Source: Streptomyces minutiscleroticus (GTDB lineage: Bacteria > Actinomycetota > Actinomycetes > Streptomycetales > Streptomycetaceae). From it: a stretch of 64,000 bases of DNA. Both the position numbers and the translations under genes were made by a program. This document shows, one piece after another, positions 17,407-26,876 of this stretch; position 1 is the stretch's first letter, and each line of letters starts with the position of its first letter. The notes under the pieces were generated by a model, which was not told the origin of the DNA, ran no database searches, and saw only the letters and a list, made by a program, of their open reading frames with translations. Location of the stretch: assembly GCF_014650875.1 (NCBI RefSeq), contig NZ_BMVU01000014.1, forward strand, positions 62,001 to 126,000, given 5' to 3'.

Positions 17407-18015
17407 TCAGCCGGCCGGCGGCGCGGGCCGGTCCGTCGGGCGCGCCGCCTCGATCACCCGGCGCAGCCCCTCGGTGAGCTGCTCCGCGTCCGTCGCCGAG
17501 TCGGGGTCGAAGAGCCACTGCATGGTCAGGCCGTTGAGCAGCGTCTGGTAGAAGCCGCCGAGGGTGCGCGCCGTCTCGTCGTCGACGTCCTCCTCCAGGC
17601 CGCCCGCGAGCATGGGGATCAGGCCCCGCCGCCCCTGGTCCAGGGCCTTGACCAGGTGCTCGCGGACCGTGGGCAGCCGGTCCGCGTTGGTGACCACCTC
17701 GAAGGTGAGCAGCCAGACCGGGCGCGCCTCGGCGAAGGAGTCGACGACGTTCTGCCAGACCGCGAGGAAGCGCTCCAGCGACCCCGGCTCCCCCGCCTCC
17801 GGGCCCGCCGCCGGGACGTCGAACCGGTCGCCCTGGCCGGAGATGAGGTCGACGTACGCCTCCGCCAGCAGCGCGTCCTTCGAGCCGTAGTGGTAACCGA
17901 TGGACGCCAGGTTCGTCCCCGACTCCTTGACGACGTCGCGTGCCGTCGTCCGCACGAACCCCTTGGCCAGCAGGCAGCGCTTGGCCCCTTCGAGCAGGTC
18001 TTCACGGTGTCCCAT
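17407..18015 (-). CDS. TetR-family repressor, divergent from MFS exporter
   Basis: 202 residues. TetR DNA-binding domain at 5-55: ARDVVKESGTNLASIGYHYGSKDALLAEAY. The C-terminal ligand/dimer domain is typical in size. It faces the exporter gene across 96 bp that hold two related inverted repeats placed on the promoters of both genes, so autorepression and repression of the exporter are very likely. Inducer unknown, probably an exported small molecule. Its stop is only 7 bp from that of the convergent PucR gene. Confidence 0.92.
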   Translation of the reverse strand: MGHREDLLEGAKRCLLAKGFVRTTARDVVKESGTNLASIGYHYGSKDALLAEAYVDLISGQGDRFDVPAAGPEAGEPGSLERFLAVWQNVVDSFAEARPVWLLTFEVVTNADRLPTVREHLVKALDQGRRGLIPMLAGGLEEDVDDETARTLGGFYQTLLNGLTMQWLFDPDSATDAEQLTEGLRRVIEAARPTDRPAPPAG

Positions 18016-18037
18016 GCGGGCACCCTACAGCCGCTTC

Positions 18038-18062
18038 AGACGAGCGTCCCATACGCTCGTCT
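18038..18062. promoter_or_regulatory. TetR operator 1 on the tetR promoter
   Basis: Perfect inverted repeat AGACGAGCGT-CCCAT-ACGCTCGTCT. On the minus strand it directly follows and slightly overlaps a TATAAG -10 box (18061-18066), with TAAACG 17 bp before that as -35, so it covers the predicted tetR transcription start. Confidence 0.75.
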
Positions 18063-18075
18063 TATACATATGTAC

Positions 18076-18104
18076 TAGACAAGCGTTTAAGACGCTCTTA
18101 CAGT
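18076..18104 (+). promoter_or_regulatory. Exporter promoter with TetR operator 2 in the spacer; leaderless start
   Basis: TAGACA (18076-18081) and TACAGT (18099-18104) are 17 bp apart and fit the Streptomyces housekeeping promoter. The spacer is filled by AGCGT-TTAAG-ACGCT (18082-18096), which repeats the core of operator 1 with the same 5-bp gap. Counting 7 nt from the -10 places transcription at or next to the ATG at 18112, and there is no Shine-Dalgarno, so the mRNA is probably leaderless. Confidence 0.7.
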
Positions 18105-18111
18105 CCCTGCC

Positions 18112-19647
18112 ATGACGACTCCGCGGAACACCCGCCGCCCCACCGCACCCGCCGGCTCCGCCGCACCCGCCCGGCGCGCCGGACGCCGCGAATGGACCGC
18201 GCTCGGCGTGCTGATGCTGCCGCTGCTGCTGGTGTCGATGGACGTCTCGGTCCTGTACTTCGCCGTCCCGGCGATCAGCGCGGACCTGGCCCCCACCGGC
18301 ACGCAGCAGTTGTGGATCTTCGACGTCTACGCGTTCGTGCTCGCCGGGCTGCTGATGACGATGGGCTCGCTCGGCGACCGCGTCGGCCGCCGCCGGTTAC
18401 TGCTGATCGGCGCCGCCGCCTTCGGCGCGGCCTCCCTCGCGGCCGCGTACGCGAACAGCGCGGAGATGCTGATCGCGGCCCGCGCGGTGCTCGGCGTCGC
18501 GGGGGCGACCCTGATGCCGACCACCATGGCGCTCGTGCGCACCCTCTTCACCGACCCCGGCCAGCGCGCGAAGGCGATCGCGCTGTGGTCCGGCGTGATG
18601 ACCGCGGGCGTGGCGCTGGGATCGGTGCTGAGCGGCGTGCTCGTGGAGTTCTTCTGGTGGGGCTCGGTGTTCCTGGTCAACCTGCCCGCGATGGTGCTGC
18701 TGCTGGTGCTCGGCCCCTTCCTGCTGCCCGAGGCGAGGAACCCCGGGGCCGGCCGGTTCGACCTGCTGAGCGTGCCGCTGTCGCTGGCCGCCGTCCTGCC
18801 GGTGGTCTACGGCCTGAAGGAGATCCCGTCGAACGGCCCGCGCGCGCAGTACGTCGCCGCGATCGCCGTCGGCCTGCTCTTCGCCGTGCTCTTCGTGCGG
18901 CGCCAGCGCACCGCCGGGGCGCCGATGATCTCCCCCGCGCTGTTCCGCGCCCGCGGCTTCGCGCCCGCCGTCGCCCTGAACCTGCTCGCCTCGTTCGCGA
19001 TCATGGGATCGGCGTACTTCACCACGCAGTACCTGCAGTCCGTGCTCGGCAAGAGCGCGCTGGAGGCGGCGCTGTGGGCGCTGGTGCCCTCCGTCTTCAT
19101 CGGCTGCGCGGCGCCGGCGGCGACCTGGGCCGTGCGGCGGGGAGCCGACCGGGCGTACGTCGTGGCGACCGGCTTCGCCGTCGTCGCCTGCGGCTTCGGG
19201 CTGCTGGCCACGGTCGGCACGGACAGCCTGTGGGCGGCGCTCGCCGGAGCGGGCGTCCTCGCCTCGGGGGCCGTCACGGTCGTCTCGCAGGTGACCGACC
19301 TCGCGCTGGGCGCCGCCCCGGAGGAGCGGGCGGGGTCGGCGTCGTCGCTGCTGGAGACCGGCGCGGAGTTCGGGGGCGCGCTGGGCATGGCGCTGCTCGG
19401 AGCCGTCGGGGTGGCGGTGTACCGCGCCGGCGTCCCGGACGCGGCCCCGGCGCCCGCGCACGAGACGCTGGGCGGGGCACTGGCCGTCGCCCGTGAACTG
19501 CCCGGCCGCGCGGGCGGGGCGCTGGCGGACGCGGCCCGGGTCGCCTTCACCGACGGGATGCGGGCGGCGGCCGTCGCCGGGGCGGTGGCGATGGCGGGCG
19601 CGGCGGTCCTGGCGGTCGCGGCCCTGCGCAGGAGCCGCCTGTCCTGA
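18112..19647 (+). CDS. MFS transporter, DHA2 (14-helix) drug-exporter type, with a TTA codon
   Basis: 511 residues. A basic cytoplasmic N-terminus (1-30) leads into about 14 hydrophobic helices. DHA2 markers: LLVSMDVSVLYFAVPAISADL in helix 1, GSLGDRVGRRRLLLIG (motif A), RAVLGVAGATLMPTTMALVR, and GSVLSGVLVEFFWWGSVFLVNLP (antiporter motif C-like). Related to SmvA/QacA-type proton-coupled exporters of cationic drugs or antibiotics. Leu96 is encoded by TTA (18397-18399), so translation should need the bldA tRNA. Preceded by a TetR-controlled leaderless promoter. Substrate unknown. Confidence 0.92.
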   Translation: MTTPRNTRRPTAPAGSAAPARRAGRREWTALGVLMLPLLLVSMDVSVLYFAVPAISADLAPTGTQQLWIFDVYAFVLAGLLMTMGSLGDRVGRRRLLLIGAAAFGAASLAAAYANSAEMLIAARAVLGVAGATLMPTTMALVRTLFTDPGQRAKAIALWSGVMTAGVALGSVLSGVLVEFFWWGSVFLVNLPAMVLLLVLGPFLLPEARNPGAGRFDLLSVPLSLAAVLPVVYGLKEIPSNGPRAQYVAAIAVGLLFAVLFVRRQRTAGAPMISPALFRARGFAPAVALNLLASFAIMGSAYFTTQYLQSVLGKSALEAALWALVPSVFIGCAAPAATWAVRRGADRAYVVATGFAVVACGFGLLATVGTDSLWAALAGAGVLASGAVTVVSQVTDLALGAAPEERAGSASSLLETGAEFGGALGMALLGAVGVAVYRAGVPDAAPAPAHETLGGALAVARELPGRAGGALADAARVAFTDGMRAAAVAGAVAMAGAAVLAVAALRRSRLS

Positions 19648-19694
19648 CCGTCCGGGACGCCGGCCCCGGACACGCACGCCTCCGGCGGACACAC

Positions 19695-19739
19695 GTCCCA
19701 TGGGGACAACTGTCCCCATGGGACAGAAAAAGATATAAC
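19695..19739 (+). promoter_or_regulatory. 30-nt inverted repeat and candidate promoter upstream of the alcohol dehydrogenase
   Basis: Two perfect 14-bp arms, GTCCCATGGGGACA (19695-19708) and TGTCCCCATGGGAC (19711-19724), separated by AC. Directly after comes AGAAAAAGA and a TATAAC -10 box (19734-19739). A -35 at the expected distance would fall inside the right arm (TGTCCC), so a protein bound to the dyad would block polymerase. It could instead be the exporter's terminator (47 bp past its stop), but no T-run follows. Confidence 0.6.
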
Positions 19740-20043
19740 CTTCAATCATGTCGACGGAGCGGTGCGCGGGCGGCGCCCGGAATGCGGCCGGGCGGAGTCC
19801 GGCCGCATCGGGCGCGGAGCGCACCGCGCCCGCGGGATCCCGGCGGAACCGCTCGGACAGCGTCGAGAAGGCCCTGGCGCCGACCGCCTCCCCGCCCTTC
19901 GGACACGTGCCCGTTCAGCACGGCGACGCCCGCCCGGCGACGGCGACGGCTTTCCGCACCGCCCGCCGCGTCCGCCCTTCCCGGCGGATGCGACGGAATC
20001 CGTGCGGTGGGAATCTGTACGTGTCTGCACGAAGGAGAACGAG
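19740..20043 (+). other. Long leader before the alcohol dehydrogenase, possible small leaderless frame 19748-20047
   Basis: From the ATG at 19748, 9 nt past the TATAAC box, a 99-codon frame runs to a TGA that overlaps the dehydrogenase ATG (ATGA at 20044-20047). The product is Arg/Ala/Pro-rich with no recognisable domain, and third-position GC falls off in its last third, so I do not call it a gene; it may be a decayed regulator or plain leader. The dehydrogenase has its own AAGGAG site inside it. Confidence 0.25.
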
Positions 20044-21084
20044 ATGAAAGCCGTCCAGTACCGGGCCATCGGCGCCGCTCCCGAGGTCGTGACCGTTCCT
20101 GACCCCGAGCCCGGCCCGGGCCAGGTGCTGCTGAAGGTGACCGCCGCCGGCGTGTGCCACTCGGACATCGCCGTGATGAGCTGGCCGGAGGAGAACTTCC
20201 CCTACGAGCTGCCGCTGACCCTCGGCCACGAGGGCGTCGGCACCGTCGAGGCCGTCGGCGAGGGCGTGACCGGCCTGGAGACCGGCACCTCCGTCGCCGT
20301 CTACGGCCCGTGGGGCTGCGGCACCTGCGTCAAGTGCGCCCAGGGCAAGGAGAACTACTGCCTGCGCGCCGCCGAGCTGGACATCAACCCGCCCGGTCTC
20401 GGCCGCCCCGGTGCCATCGCCGAGTACCTGCTGGTCGACGACCCGCGCCACCTGGTGCCGATCGGCGACCTCGACCCGGTCAGGACCGTCCCGCTGACCG
20501 ACGCCGGCCTCACCCCGTACCACGCGATCAAGCGCTCCCTGCCGCGGCTCGGCGCGGGCAGCACCGCCGTCGTCATCGGCACCGGCGGCCTCGGCCACGT
20601 CGGCATCCAGCTGCTGCGCGCCATGACCTCCGCCCGGGTCGTCGCGCTGGACGTCAGCGAGGAGAAGCTCGCCCTGGCCCGCGAGGTCGGCGCGCACGAG
20701 ACCGTCCTGTCCGACGAGAAGGCCGCCGGCAGGGTCCGGGAGATCACCGGCGGTCTCGGCGCCCAGGCGGTGTTCGACTTCGTCGGCGCGGACAGCACCC
20801 TCGCCACCGCCGCCGCCTGCGCCGCGGTCGAGAGCGACCTGGCCCTGATCGGCATCGCCGGCGGCACCATGCCCATCGGCTTCGGGCAGCCCGCGTACGA
20901 GGTCTCCGTCAACTCGTCGTACTGGGGCAGCCGCAGCGAGCTGTTCGAGGTCATCGAGCTGGCCCGGACCGGGGTGCTGGACGTGCACACCGAGACCTTC
21001 TCCCTCGACGAGGCGCCGCGCGCCTACGAGCTGCTGCACGAGGGGAAGATCAACGGGCGGGCGGTCATCCTGCCGAACGGCTGA
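20044..21084 (+). CDS. Zinc-dependent NAD(P) alcohol dehydrogenase (MDR family)
   Basis: 346 residues. Medium-chain dehydrogenase with the catalytic zinc ligands Cys38 (GVCHSD), His62-Glu63 (TLGHEGVG) and a complete structural-zinc set Cys92, 95, 98 and 106 (CGTCVKC...C). A Rossmann fold follows with GTGGLGHVGIQLL and an acidic end of strand 2 (VVALDVSEEK), favouring NAD. Likely oxidises a primary or aromatic alcohol or reduces the aldehyde; substrate not deducible. AAGGAG is 7 nt before the ATG. Controlled from a promoter 300 bp upstream that overlaps a large inverted repeat; convergent with serA. Confidence 0.93.
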   Translation: MKAVQYRAIGAAPEVVTVPDPEPGPGQVLLKVTAAGVCHSDIAVMSWPEENFPYELPLTLGHEGVGTVEAVGEGVTGLETGTSVAVYGPWGCGTCVKCAQGKENYCLRAAELDINPPGLGRPGAIAEYLLVDDPRHLVPIGDLDPVRTVPLTDAGLTPYHAIKRSLPRLGAGSTAVVIGTGGLGHVGIQLLRAMTSARVVALDVSEEKLALAREVGAHETVLSDEKAAGRVREITGGLGAQAVFDFVGADSTLATAAACAAVESDLALIGIAGGTMPIGFGQPAYEVSVNSSYWGSRSELFEVIELARTGVLDVHTETFSLDEAPRAYELLHEGKINGRAVILPNG

Positions 21085-21110
21085 GGCCGCGACACGGCCG
21101 GACGCACGAC

Positions 21111-21154
21111 ACGGCCGGGGCCCGGCACCGCGCGCGGTGCCGGGCCCCGGCCGT
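21111..21154. terminator. Bidirectional terminator, 44-nt perfect palindrome
   Basis: 22-bp perfect arms (21111-21132 and 21133-21154; left arm starts ACGGCCGGGGCCCGG) between the convergent alcohol dehydrogenase and serA stops. Confidence 0.85.
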
Positions 21155-21171
21155 GGAACGGGCCTGTCCGG

Positions 21172-22764
21172 TCAGTCGGCGAGGTCGACCGCGCGGGCCG
21201 AGGTCGCGCCGATCTCCTCCGCCAGCTCCGTGAGCACCGCCTGCGGGACGGTGTCGTCGACGGTCAGCACCGCCAGCGCCTCGCCGCCCACGTCGAGGCG
21301 CGCGACCTGCATGCCGGCGATGTTGATGCCGGCCTCGCCGAGGATGCGGCCCACCGTGCCGACGACGCCCGGGCGGTCGGTGTACTTCAGCACGACCATG
21401 TGGTCGGTGAGCGCCAGGTCCACGTCGTAGTCGCCGACGGCGACGACCTTCTGGTGGTGCTTGGGGCCGGCCAGCGTGCCGGAGACCGACACCTCCTCGC
21501 CGCTGGCGAGCGTGCCGCGCACGGTCACCACGTTGCGGTGCTCGGGCGACTCGGAGCTGGTGGTCAGCCGGACCTCGACGCCGCGCTCCTGCGCGAACAG
21601 CGGGGCGTTGACGTAGGAGACGGTCTCCTCGACGACGTCCTCGAACACGCCCTTGAGCGCGGACAGCTCCAGCACCTTCACGTCGTGCTGGGTGATCTCG
21701 CCGTACACCTCGACGTCGAGGCGGACCGCGACCTCGCCGGCGAGCGCGGTGAAGATCCGGCCGAGGCGCTCGGCGAGCGGCAGGCCGGGCTTGACGTCCT
21801 CGGCGATGACGCCGCCCTGGACGTTCACCGCGTCCGGGACCAGCTCGCCGGCGAGCGCCAGACGCACCGACTTCGCGACCGCGATGCCCGCCTTCTCCTG
21901 GGCCTCGTCCGTGGAGGCGCCGAGGTGCGGGGTGCACACGACCTGGTCGAACTGGAACAGCGGGGAGTCCGTGCAGGGCTCCTTGGCGTACACGTCGAGG
22001 CCGGCGCCGGCGACGCGGCCCTCCTTGAGCGCCGAGTACAGCGCCTCCTCGTCGACGATCCCGCCGCGCGCGGCGTTGACGATGCGGACGTTCGGCTTGA
22101 CCTTGTGCAGCGCCTCGTCGCCGATGAGCCCCAGCGTCTCGGGGGTCTTCGGCAGGTGGACGGTGATGAAGTCGGAGACCTCGAGGAGCTCGTCCAGGGA
22201 GAGGACCTTCACGCCCATCTGCGCGGCCCGGGCGGGCTGGACGTAGGGGTCGTAGGCGACGACCTTCATGCCGAAGGCCGACATGCGCTGCGCGACGAGC
22301 GCGCCGATGCGGCCGAGGCCGACCACGCCGAGGGTCTTCTCCGCCAGCTCCACGCCGGTGTACTTGGAGCGCTTCCACTCGCCGTTCTTCAGCGCGGCGT
22401 TCGCCTGCGGGATGTTGCGCGCGGTGGCCAGGATCAGGCCGCAGGCCAGTTCGGCCGCGGTCACGATGTTCGAGGTGGGGGCGTTGACGACCATCACGCC
22501 CGCCTTGGTGGCGGCGGAGACGTCGACGTTGTCCAGGCCGACGCCGGCGCGGGCGACGACCTTCAGCTTCCGGGCGGCGGCGACGGCCTCGGCGTCCACC
22601 TTGGTGGCGGAGCGGATCAGGATGGCGTCGACGTCGGCGATGGCGGGGAGCAGCTCGGCTCGGTCCGCGCCGTTGCAGTGCCGGATCTCGAAGTCCGGGC
22701 CCAGGGCGTCGACGGTCGCGGGCGACAGCTCTTCAGCGATGAGTACGACAGGTTTCGAGCTCAC
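21172..22764 (-). CDS. serA: D-3-phosphoglycerate dehydrogenase
   Basis: First step of serine synthesis: 3-phosphoglycerate to 3-phosphohydroxypyruvate with NAD+. 530 residues, the long type I form. Substrate/nucleotide domains with LGVVGLGRIGALVAQRMS (Rossmann), HLPKTPET, NAARGGIVDEEAL (substrate Arg) and TPHLGASTDEAQ (catalytic His). An allosteric substrate-binding domain follows from about 320, and a C-terminal ACT domain (VLKYTDRPGVVGTVGRILGEAGINIAG) should mediate serine feedback. GTG at 22764 is the start because GAGGA lies 5 nt upstream and it begins SSKPVVLIAEELS. Confidence 0.96.
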   Translation of the reverse strand: MSSKPVVLIAEELSPATVDALGPDFEIRHCNGADRAELLPAIADVDAILIRSATKVDAEAVAAARKLKVVARAGVGLDNVDVSAATKAGVMVVNAPTSNIVTAAELACGLILATARNIPQANAALKNGEWKRSKYTGVELAEKTLGVVGLGRIGALVAQRMSAFGMKVVAYDPYVQPARAAQMGVKVLSLDELLEVSDFITVHLPKTPETLGLIGDEALHKVKPNVRIVNAARGGIVDEEALYSALKEGRVAGAGLDVYAKEPCTDSPLFQFDQVVCTPHLGASTDEAQEKAGIAVAKSVRLALAGELVPDAVNVQGGVIAEDVKPGLPLAERLGRIFTALAGEVAVRLDVEVYGEITQHDVKVLELSALKGVFEDVVEETVSYVNAPLFAQERGVEVRLTTSSESPEHRNVVTVRGTLASGEEVSVSGTLAGPKHHQKVVAVGDYDVDLALTDHMVVLKYTDRPGVVGTVGRILGEAGINIAGMQVARLDVGGEALAVLTVDDTVPQAVLTELAEEIGATSARAVDLAD

Positions 22765-23001
22765 GTGAGTCCTCACAAGTCCAATGCGGACGGCCGTCCC
22801 GACGGCCGCAGGCGGTGGAGGTTGGCTAGCCGCGTGGAAGACGCACGACGCTGTGGGCCTGACGCGTATGTAGTGCAGCAGTGTAGTGGCGCTCCGGAGG
22901 CCGGCTCGCTCCCTCCGCGGAAGGATCACCCGGATGTGGTCCGCGTCCGCGGCGGCGGCGGCCGCGTCCCTTCGGCGGCCGGCCGGGCGGGTCCGGGCGG
23001 A

Positions 23002-23042
23002 CCCGCGCGGCGGAGCCCCTTCAAGGGGCTCCGCCGCGCGGG
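23002..23042 (-). terminator. Terminator after ilvC
   Basis: Perfect 20-bp arms (23002-23021, 23023-23042) around a single C, starting 8 bp past the ilvC stop. It separates the ilvBNC operon from serA. Confidence 0.88.
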
Positions 23043-23050
23043 CGGTGGGC

Positions 23051-24049
<999 letters not shown>

Positions 24050-24327
24050 TGGGTCTCTCCTAGGTGTACTCGGTGTTGCGACCCACCGTACGGCGGGCGG
24101 GGGAAGGAAGGTCTCGGGGTCTCGGAATACGGGCGGACCGGGGGTTCGGACCGCGCGTTTCCGGTCGTGGACGCGCGGGGTCGGCGCGGCGTGCGGGGTG
24201 GCCGGGGACGCGTCGGGTCCGCGCAGGGCCGGGTGCGCGGGATGCGCGCGGAGTGCGGCTCCGGGGAGAGGACGGTCCGGCGTGCGCCGTGGTCGACGGC
24301 CGCCGTCGGCCGGACCGCCCCGGGGGC

Positions 24328-24852
24328 CTACGCGGACCGGTCGAGCGCGCGCAGCGAGCGGTCGGTGATCGAACGGCCGCCGCGGCCGATGGCGATGGTG
24401 CCCGACTGGACGAGCTCCTTGATGCCGAAGGGCTCCAGCATCTTCAGCATCGCCTCCAGCTTGTCGCTGCCGCCGGTGGCCTCGATGGTCACGGCGTCCG
24501 GGGAGACGTCCACGGTCTTGGCGCGGAACAGCTGGACGATCTCGACGATCTGGGAGCGCGTGTCGTTGTCGGCGCGCACCTTGACCAGGACGAGCTCGCG
24601 CTGGACGGCGGAGCCCGGCTCCAGCTCGACGATCTTCAGGACGTTGACCAGCTTGTTGAGCTGCTTCGTGACCTGTTCGAGCGGGAGGTCCTCGACGTTC
24701 ACCACGATGGTGATGCGGGAGATGTCGGGGTGCTCGGTGACGCCGACCGCGAGCGAGTCGATGTTGAAGCCGCGGCGCGAGAACAGGGCGGCGATCCGGG
24801 CGAGGATGCCCGGCGTGTTCTCCACCAGGACGGAGAGCGTGTGCTTGGACAT
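24328..24852 (-). CDS. ilvN: Acetolactate synthase small (regulatory) subunit
   Basis: Valine-sensing regulatory subunit of acetohydroxyacid synthase. 174 residues. N-terminal ACT domain (HTLSVLVENTPGILARIAALFSRRGFNIDSLAVG) and the C-terminal half (SQIVEIVQLFRAKTVDVSPDAVTIEATG) typical of the IlvH/IlvN family. ATG 24852 lies 20 bp past the ilvB stop with GAGGAAGAG upstream, so it is co-transcribed with ilvB. The stretch 24050-24327 down to ilvC holds no gene. Confidence 0.97.
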   Translation of the reverse strand: MSKHTLSVLVENTPGILARIAALFSRRGFNIDSLAVGVTEHPDISRITIVVNVEDLPLEQVTKQLNKLVNVLKIVELEPGSAVQRELVLVKVRADNDTRSQIVEIVQLFRAKTVDVSPDAVTIEATGGSDKLEAMLKMLEPFGIKELVQSGTIAIGRGGRSITDRSLRALDRSA

Positions 24853-24872
24853 GGGTGGTGGCTCTTCCTCGC

Positions 24873-26717
24873 TCAGTCGTCTTCGTTGTCGCCGAAGTCG
24901 GGGCGGACGTCCCGGGCGGCCATGATCTCGTCGTTGGAGGTGCCGGCGGCGACCATCGGCCACACCATCGCGTCCTGGTGGACGATGAAGTCCACGACGA
25001 CCGGGCGGTCGTTGATCGAGTTCGCCTCCTCGATGACCTTGTCGAGGTCGGCCGGATCCTCGCAGCGGATCGCGTGGCAGCCCATGGCCTCCGCCAGCTT
25101 CACGAAGTCGGGGACGCGGGTGCCGCGGGCGTCCGGGTTGACGTCGTTCGGGCCGGAGTGCAGCACGGTGTTGGAGTAGCGCTGGTTGTAGAACAGCGTC
25201 TGCCACTGGCGGACCATCCCGAGGGCGCCGTTGTTGATGACGGCGACCTTGATCGGGATGTTGTTCAGGGCGCAGGTGGTGAGCTCCTGATTGGTCATCT
25301 GGAAGCAGCCGTCGCCGTCGATCGCCCAGACGGTCCGGTCGGGCACGCCGGCCTTGGCGCCCATCGCGGCCGGGACCGCGTAGCCCATCGTCCCGGCGCC
25401 GCCGGAGTTGAGCCAGGTCGCGGGCTTGTCGTACGCGATGAAGTGCGCGGCCCACATCTGGTGCTGGCCGACGCCCGCCGTGAAGACCGTGCCCTCCGGG
25501 GCGAGCTGCCCGATGCGCTCGATGACCTGCTGCGGGGAGAGGGAGCCGTCCTGCGGCTGGTCGTAGCCGAGCGGGTAGGTCTCGCGCCAGCGGCTGAGGT
25601 CCTTCCACCAGGCGCCGTAGTCGCCCACGTGGCCGTCGGCGTGCTCCTTCTGGACGGCCAGGACCAGGTCGGCGATGACTTCGCGGGCGTCGCCGACGAT
25701 CGGCACGTCGGCGGTGCGGTTCTTGCCGATCTCCGCCGGGTCGATGTCGGCGTGGACGACCTTGGCGTGCGGGGCGAAGCTGTCCAGCCTGCCGGTGACG
25801 CGGTCGTCGAAGCGGGCGCCGAGGGCGACGATCAGGTCGGCCTTCTGCAGCGCGGTGACGGCGGTGACCGAACCGTGCATGCCCGGCATGCCCACGTGCA
25901 GCGGGTGGCTGTCGGGGAACGCGCCGAGCGCCATCAGGGTGGTGGTGACGGGCGCCCCGGTCAGTTCGGCGAGCACCTTCAGCTCGGCGGTGGCCTTCGC
26001 CTTCAGGACGCCGCCGCCGACGTAGAGGACGGGCCGCCTGGCCTGCGTGATCAGCTTGGCGGCCTCGCGGATCTGCTTGGCGTGCGGCTTGGTCACCGGG
26101 CGGTAGCCGGGCAGGTCGGTGACCGGCGGCCACTGGAAGACGGTCTTCGCCTGGAGGATGTCCTTGGGGATGTCGACCAGGACCGGGCCCGGGCGGCCGG
26201 TGGAGGCGATGTGGAACGCCTGCGCGATCACCTTGGGGATGTCCTCCGCCTTGGTGACCAGGAAGCTGTGCTTGGTGATCGGCATGGTGATGCCGACGAT
26301 GTCGGCCTCCTGGAAGGCGTCGGTGCCGATCGACTGGGAGACGACCTGACCGGTGATCGCGACCAGCGGCACGGAGTCCATGTTCGCGTCCGCGATCGGT
26401 GTCACCAGGTTGGTCGCGCCCGGCCCCGACGTCGCCATGCACACGCCGACCTTGCCGGTGGCCTGCGCGTAACCGGTGGCCGCGTGGCCGGCGCCCTGCT
26501 CGTGGCGGACCAGCACATGACGCACCCGCCGGGAGTCCATCATCGGGTCGTACGCCGGCAGGATGGTGCCCCCGGGGATCCCGAATACCGTGTCGGCCCC
26601 GACCTCCTCGAGAGAACGGATGAGGGACTGCGCTCCCGTGACGTGCTCGGGCGCGGACTGTCCTCCGGAACGGGGCCGCGGCTGCGGATGGTGGGCCCCG
26701 GTGGCCTGCTCGGTCAT
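24873..26717 (-). CDS. ilvB: Acetolactate synthase large (catalytic) subunit
   Basis: ThDP enzyme making acetolactate and acetohydroxybutyrate from pyruvate. 614 residues. ThDP-activating Glu in LVRHEQGAGHAATGYA; SGPGATNLVTPIADA; central FAD-type domain; and WAIDGDGCFQMTNQEL...INNGALGMVRQWQ (GDG...NN ThDP/Mg motif). Two ATGs six nt apart are possible; 26717 is preferred because AGAAGAGA then sits at proper spacing, whereas it abuts the ATG at 26723. An attenuator leader precedes it. Confidence 0.96.
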   Translation of the reverse strand: MTEQATGAHHPQPRPRSGGQSAPEHVTGAQSLIRSLEEVGADTVFGIPGGTILPAYDPMMDSRRVRHVLVRHEQGAGHAATGYAQATGKVGVCMATSGPGATNLVTPIADANMDSVPLVAITGQVVSQSIGTDAFQEADIVGITMPITKHSFLVTKAEDIPKVIAQAFHIASTGRPGPVLVDIPKDILQAKTVFQWPPVTDLPGYRPVTKPHAKQIREAAKLITQARRPVLYVGGGVLKAKATAELKVLAELTGAPVTTTLMALGAFPDSHPLHVGMPGMHGSVTAVTALQKADLIVALGARFDDRVTGRLDSFAPHAKVVHADIDPAEIGKNRTADVPIVGDAREVIADLVLAVQKEHADGHVGDYGAWWKDLSRWRETYPLGYDQPQDGSLSPQQVIERIGQLAPEGTVFTAGVGQHQMWAAHFIAYDKPATWLNSGGAGTMGYAVPAAMGAKAGVPDRTVWAIDGDGCFQMTNQELTTCALNNIPIKVAVINNGALGMVRQWQTLFYNQRYSNTVLHSGPNDVNPDARGTRVPDFVKLAEAMGCHAIRCEDPADLDKVIEEANSINDRPVVVDFIVHQDAMVWPMVAAGTSNDEIMAARDVRPDFGDNEDD

Positions 26718-26786
26718 CGGCATTCTCTTCTCGATGCTGAGGGTTTTTGCGAGGTTCGTACGGTCTTCGGCTGGTGCTGGTGCAAC

Positions 26787-26820
26787 AAAAAACCCCTCGT
26801 GCCGGGAGGCAAGCGAGGGG
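26787..26820 (-). terminator. ilvB attenuator: intrinsic terminator in the leader
   Basis: On the minus strand CCCCTCG...CGAGGGG with an inner TGCC/GGCA pair (26793-26820) is followed by TTTTTT (26787-26792). It lies about 57 nt downstream of the leader-peptide stop and 70 nt before ilvB. An upstream stem GCTGGG/CCCAGC (26839-26876) may be the alternative fold that includes the leader-peptide stop region. Confidence 0.85.
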
Positions 26821-26876
26821 AGCGCGCCGGGTGTGGTCGCTGGGGGTTCCGGTTCATCGGTCCGGTGGGTCCCAGC

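Noticed and set aside
17407..21084. A biosynthetic gene cluster around the exporter and alcohol dehydrogenase
   Set aside because: Only a regulator, a transporter and one dehydrogenase are present; no core biosynthetic enzyme is nearby.
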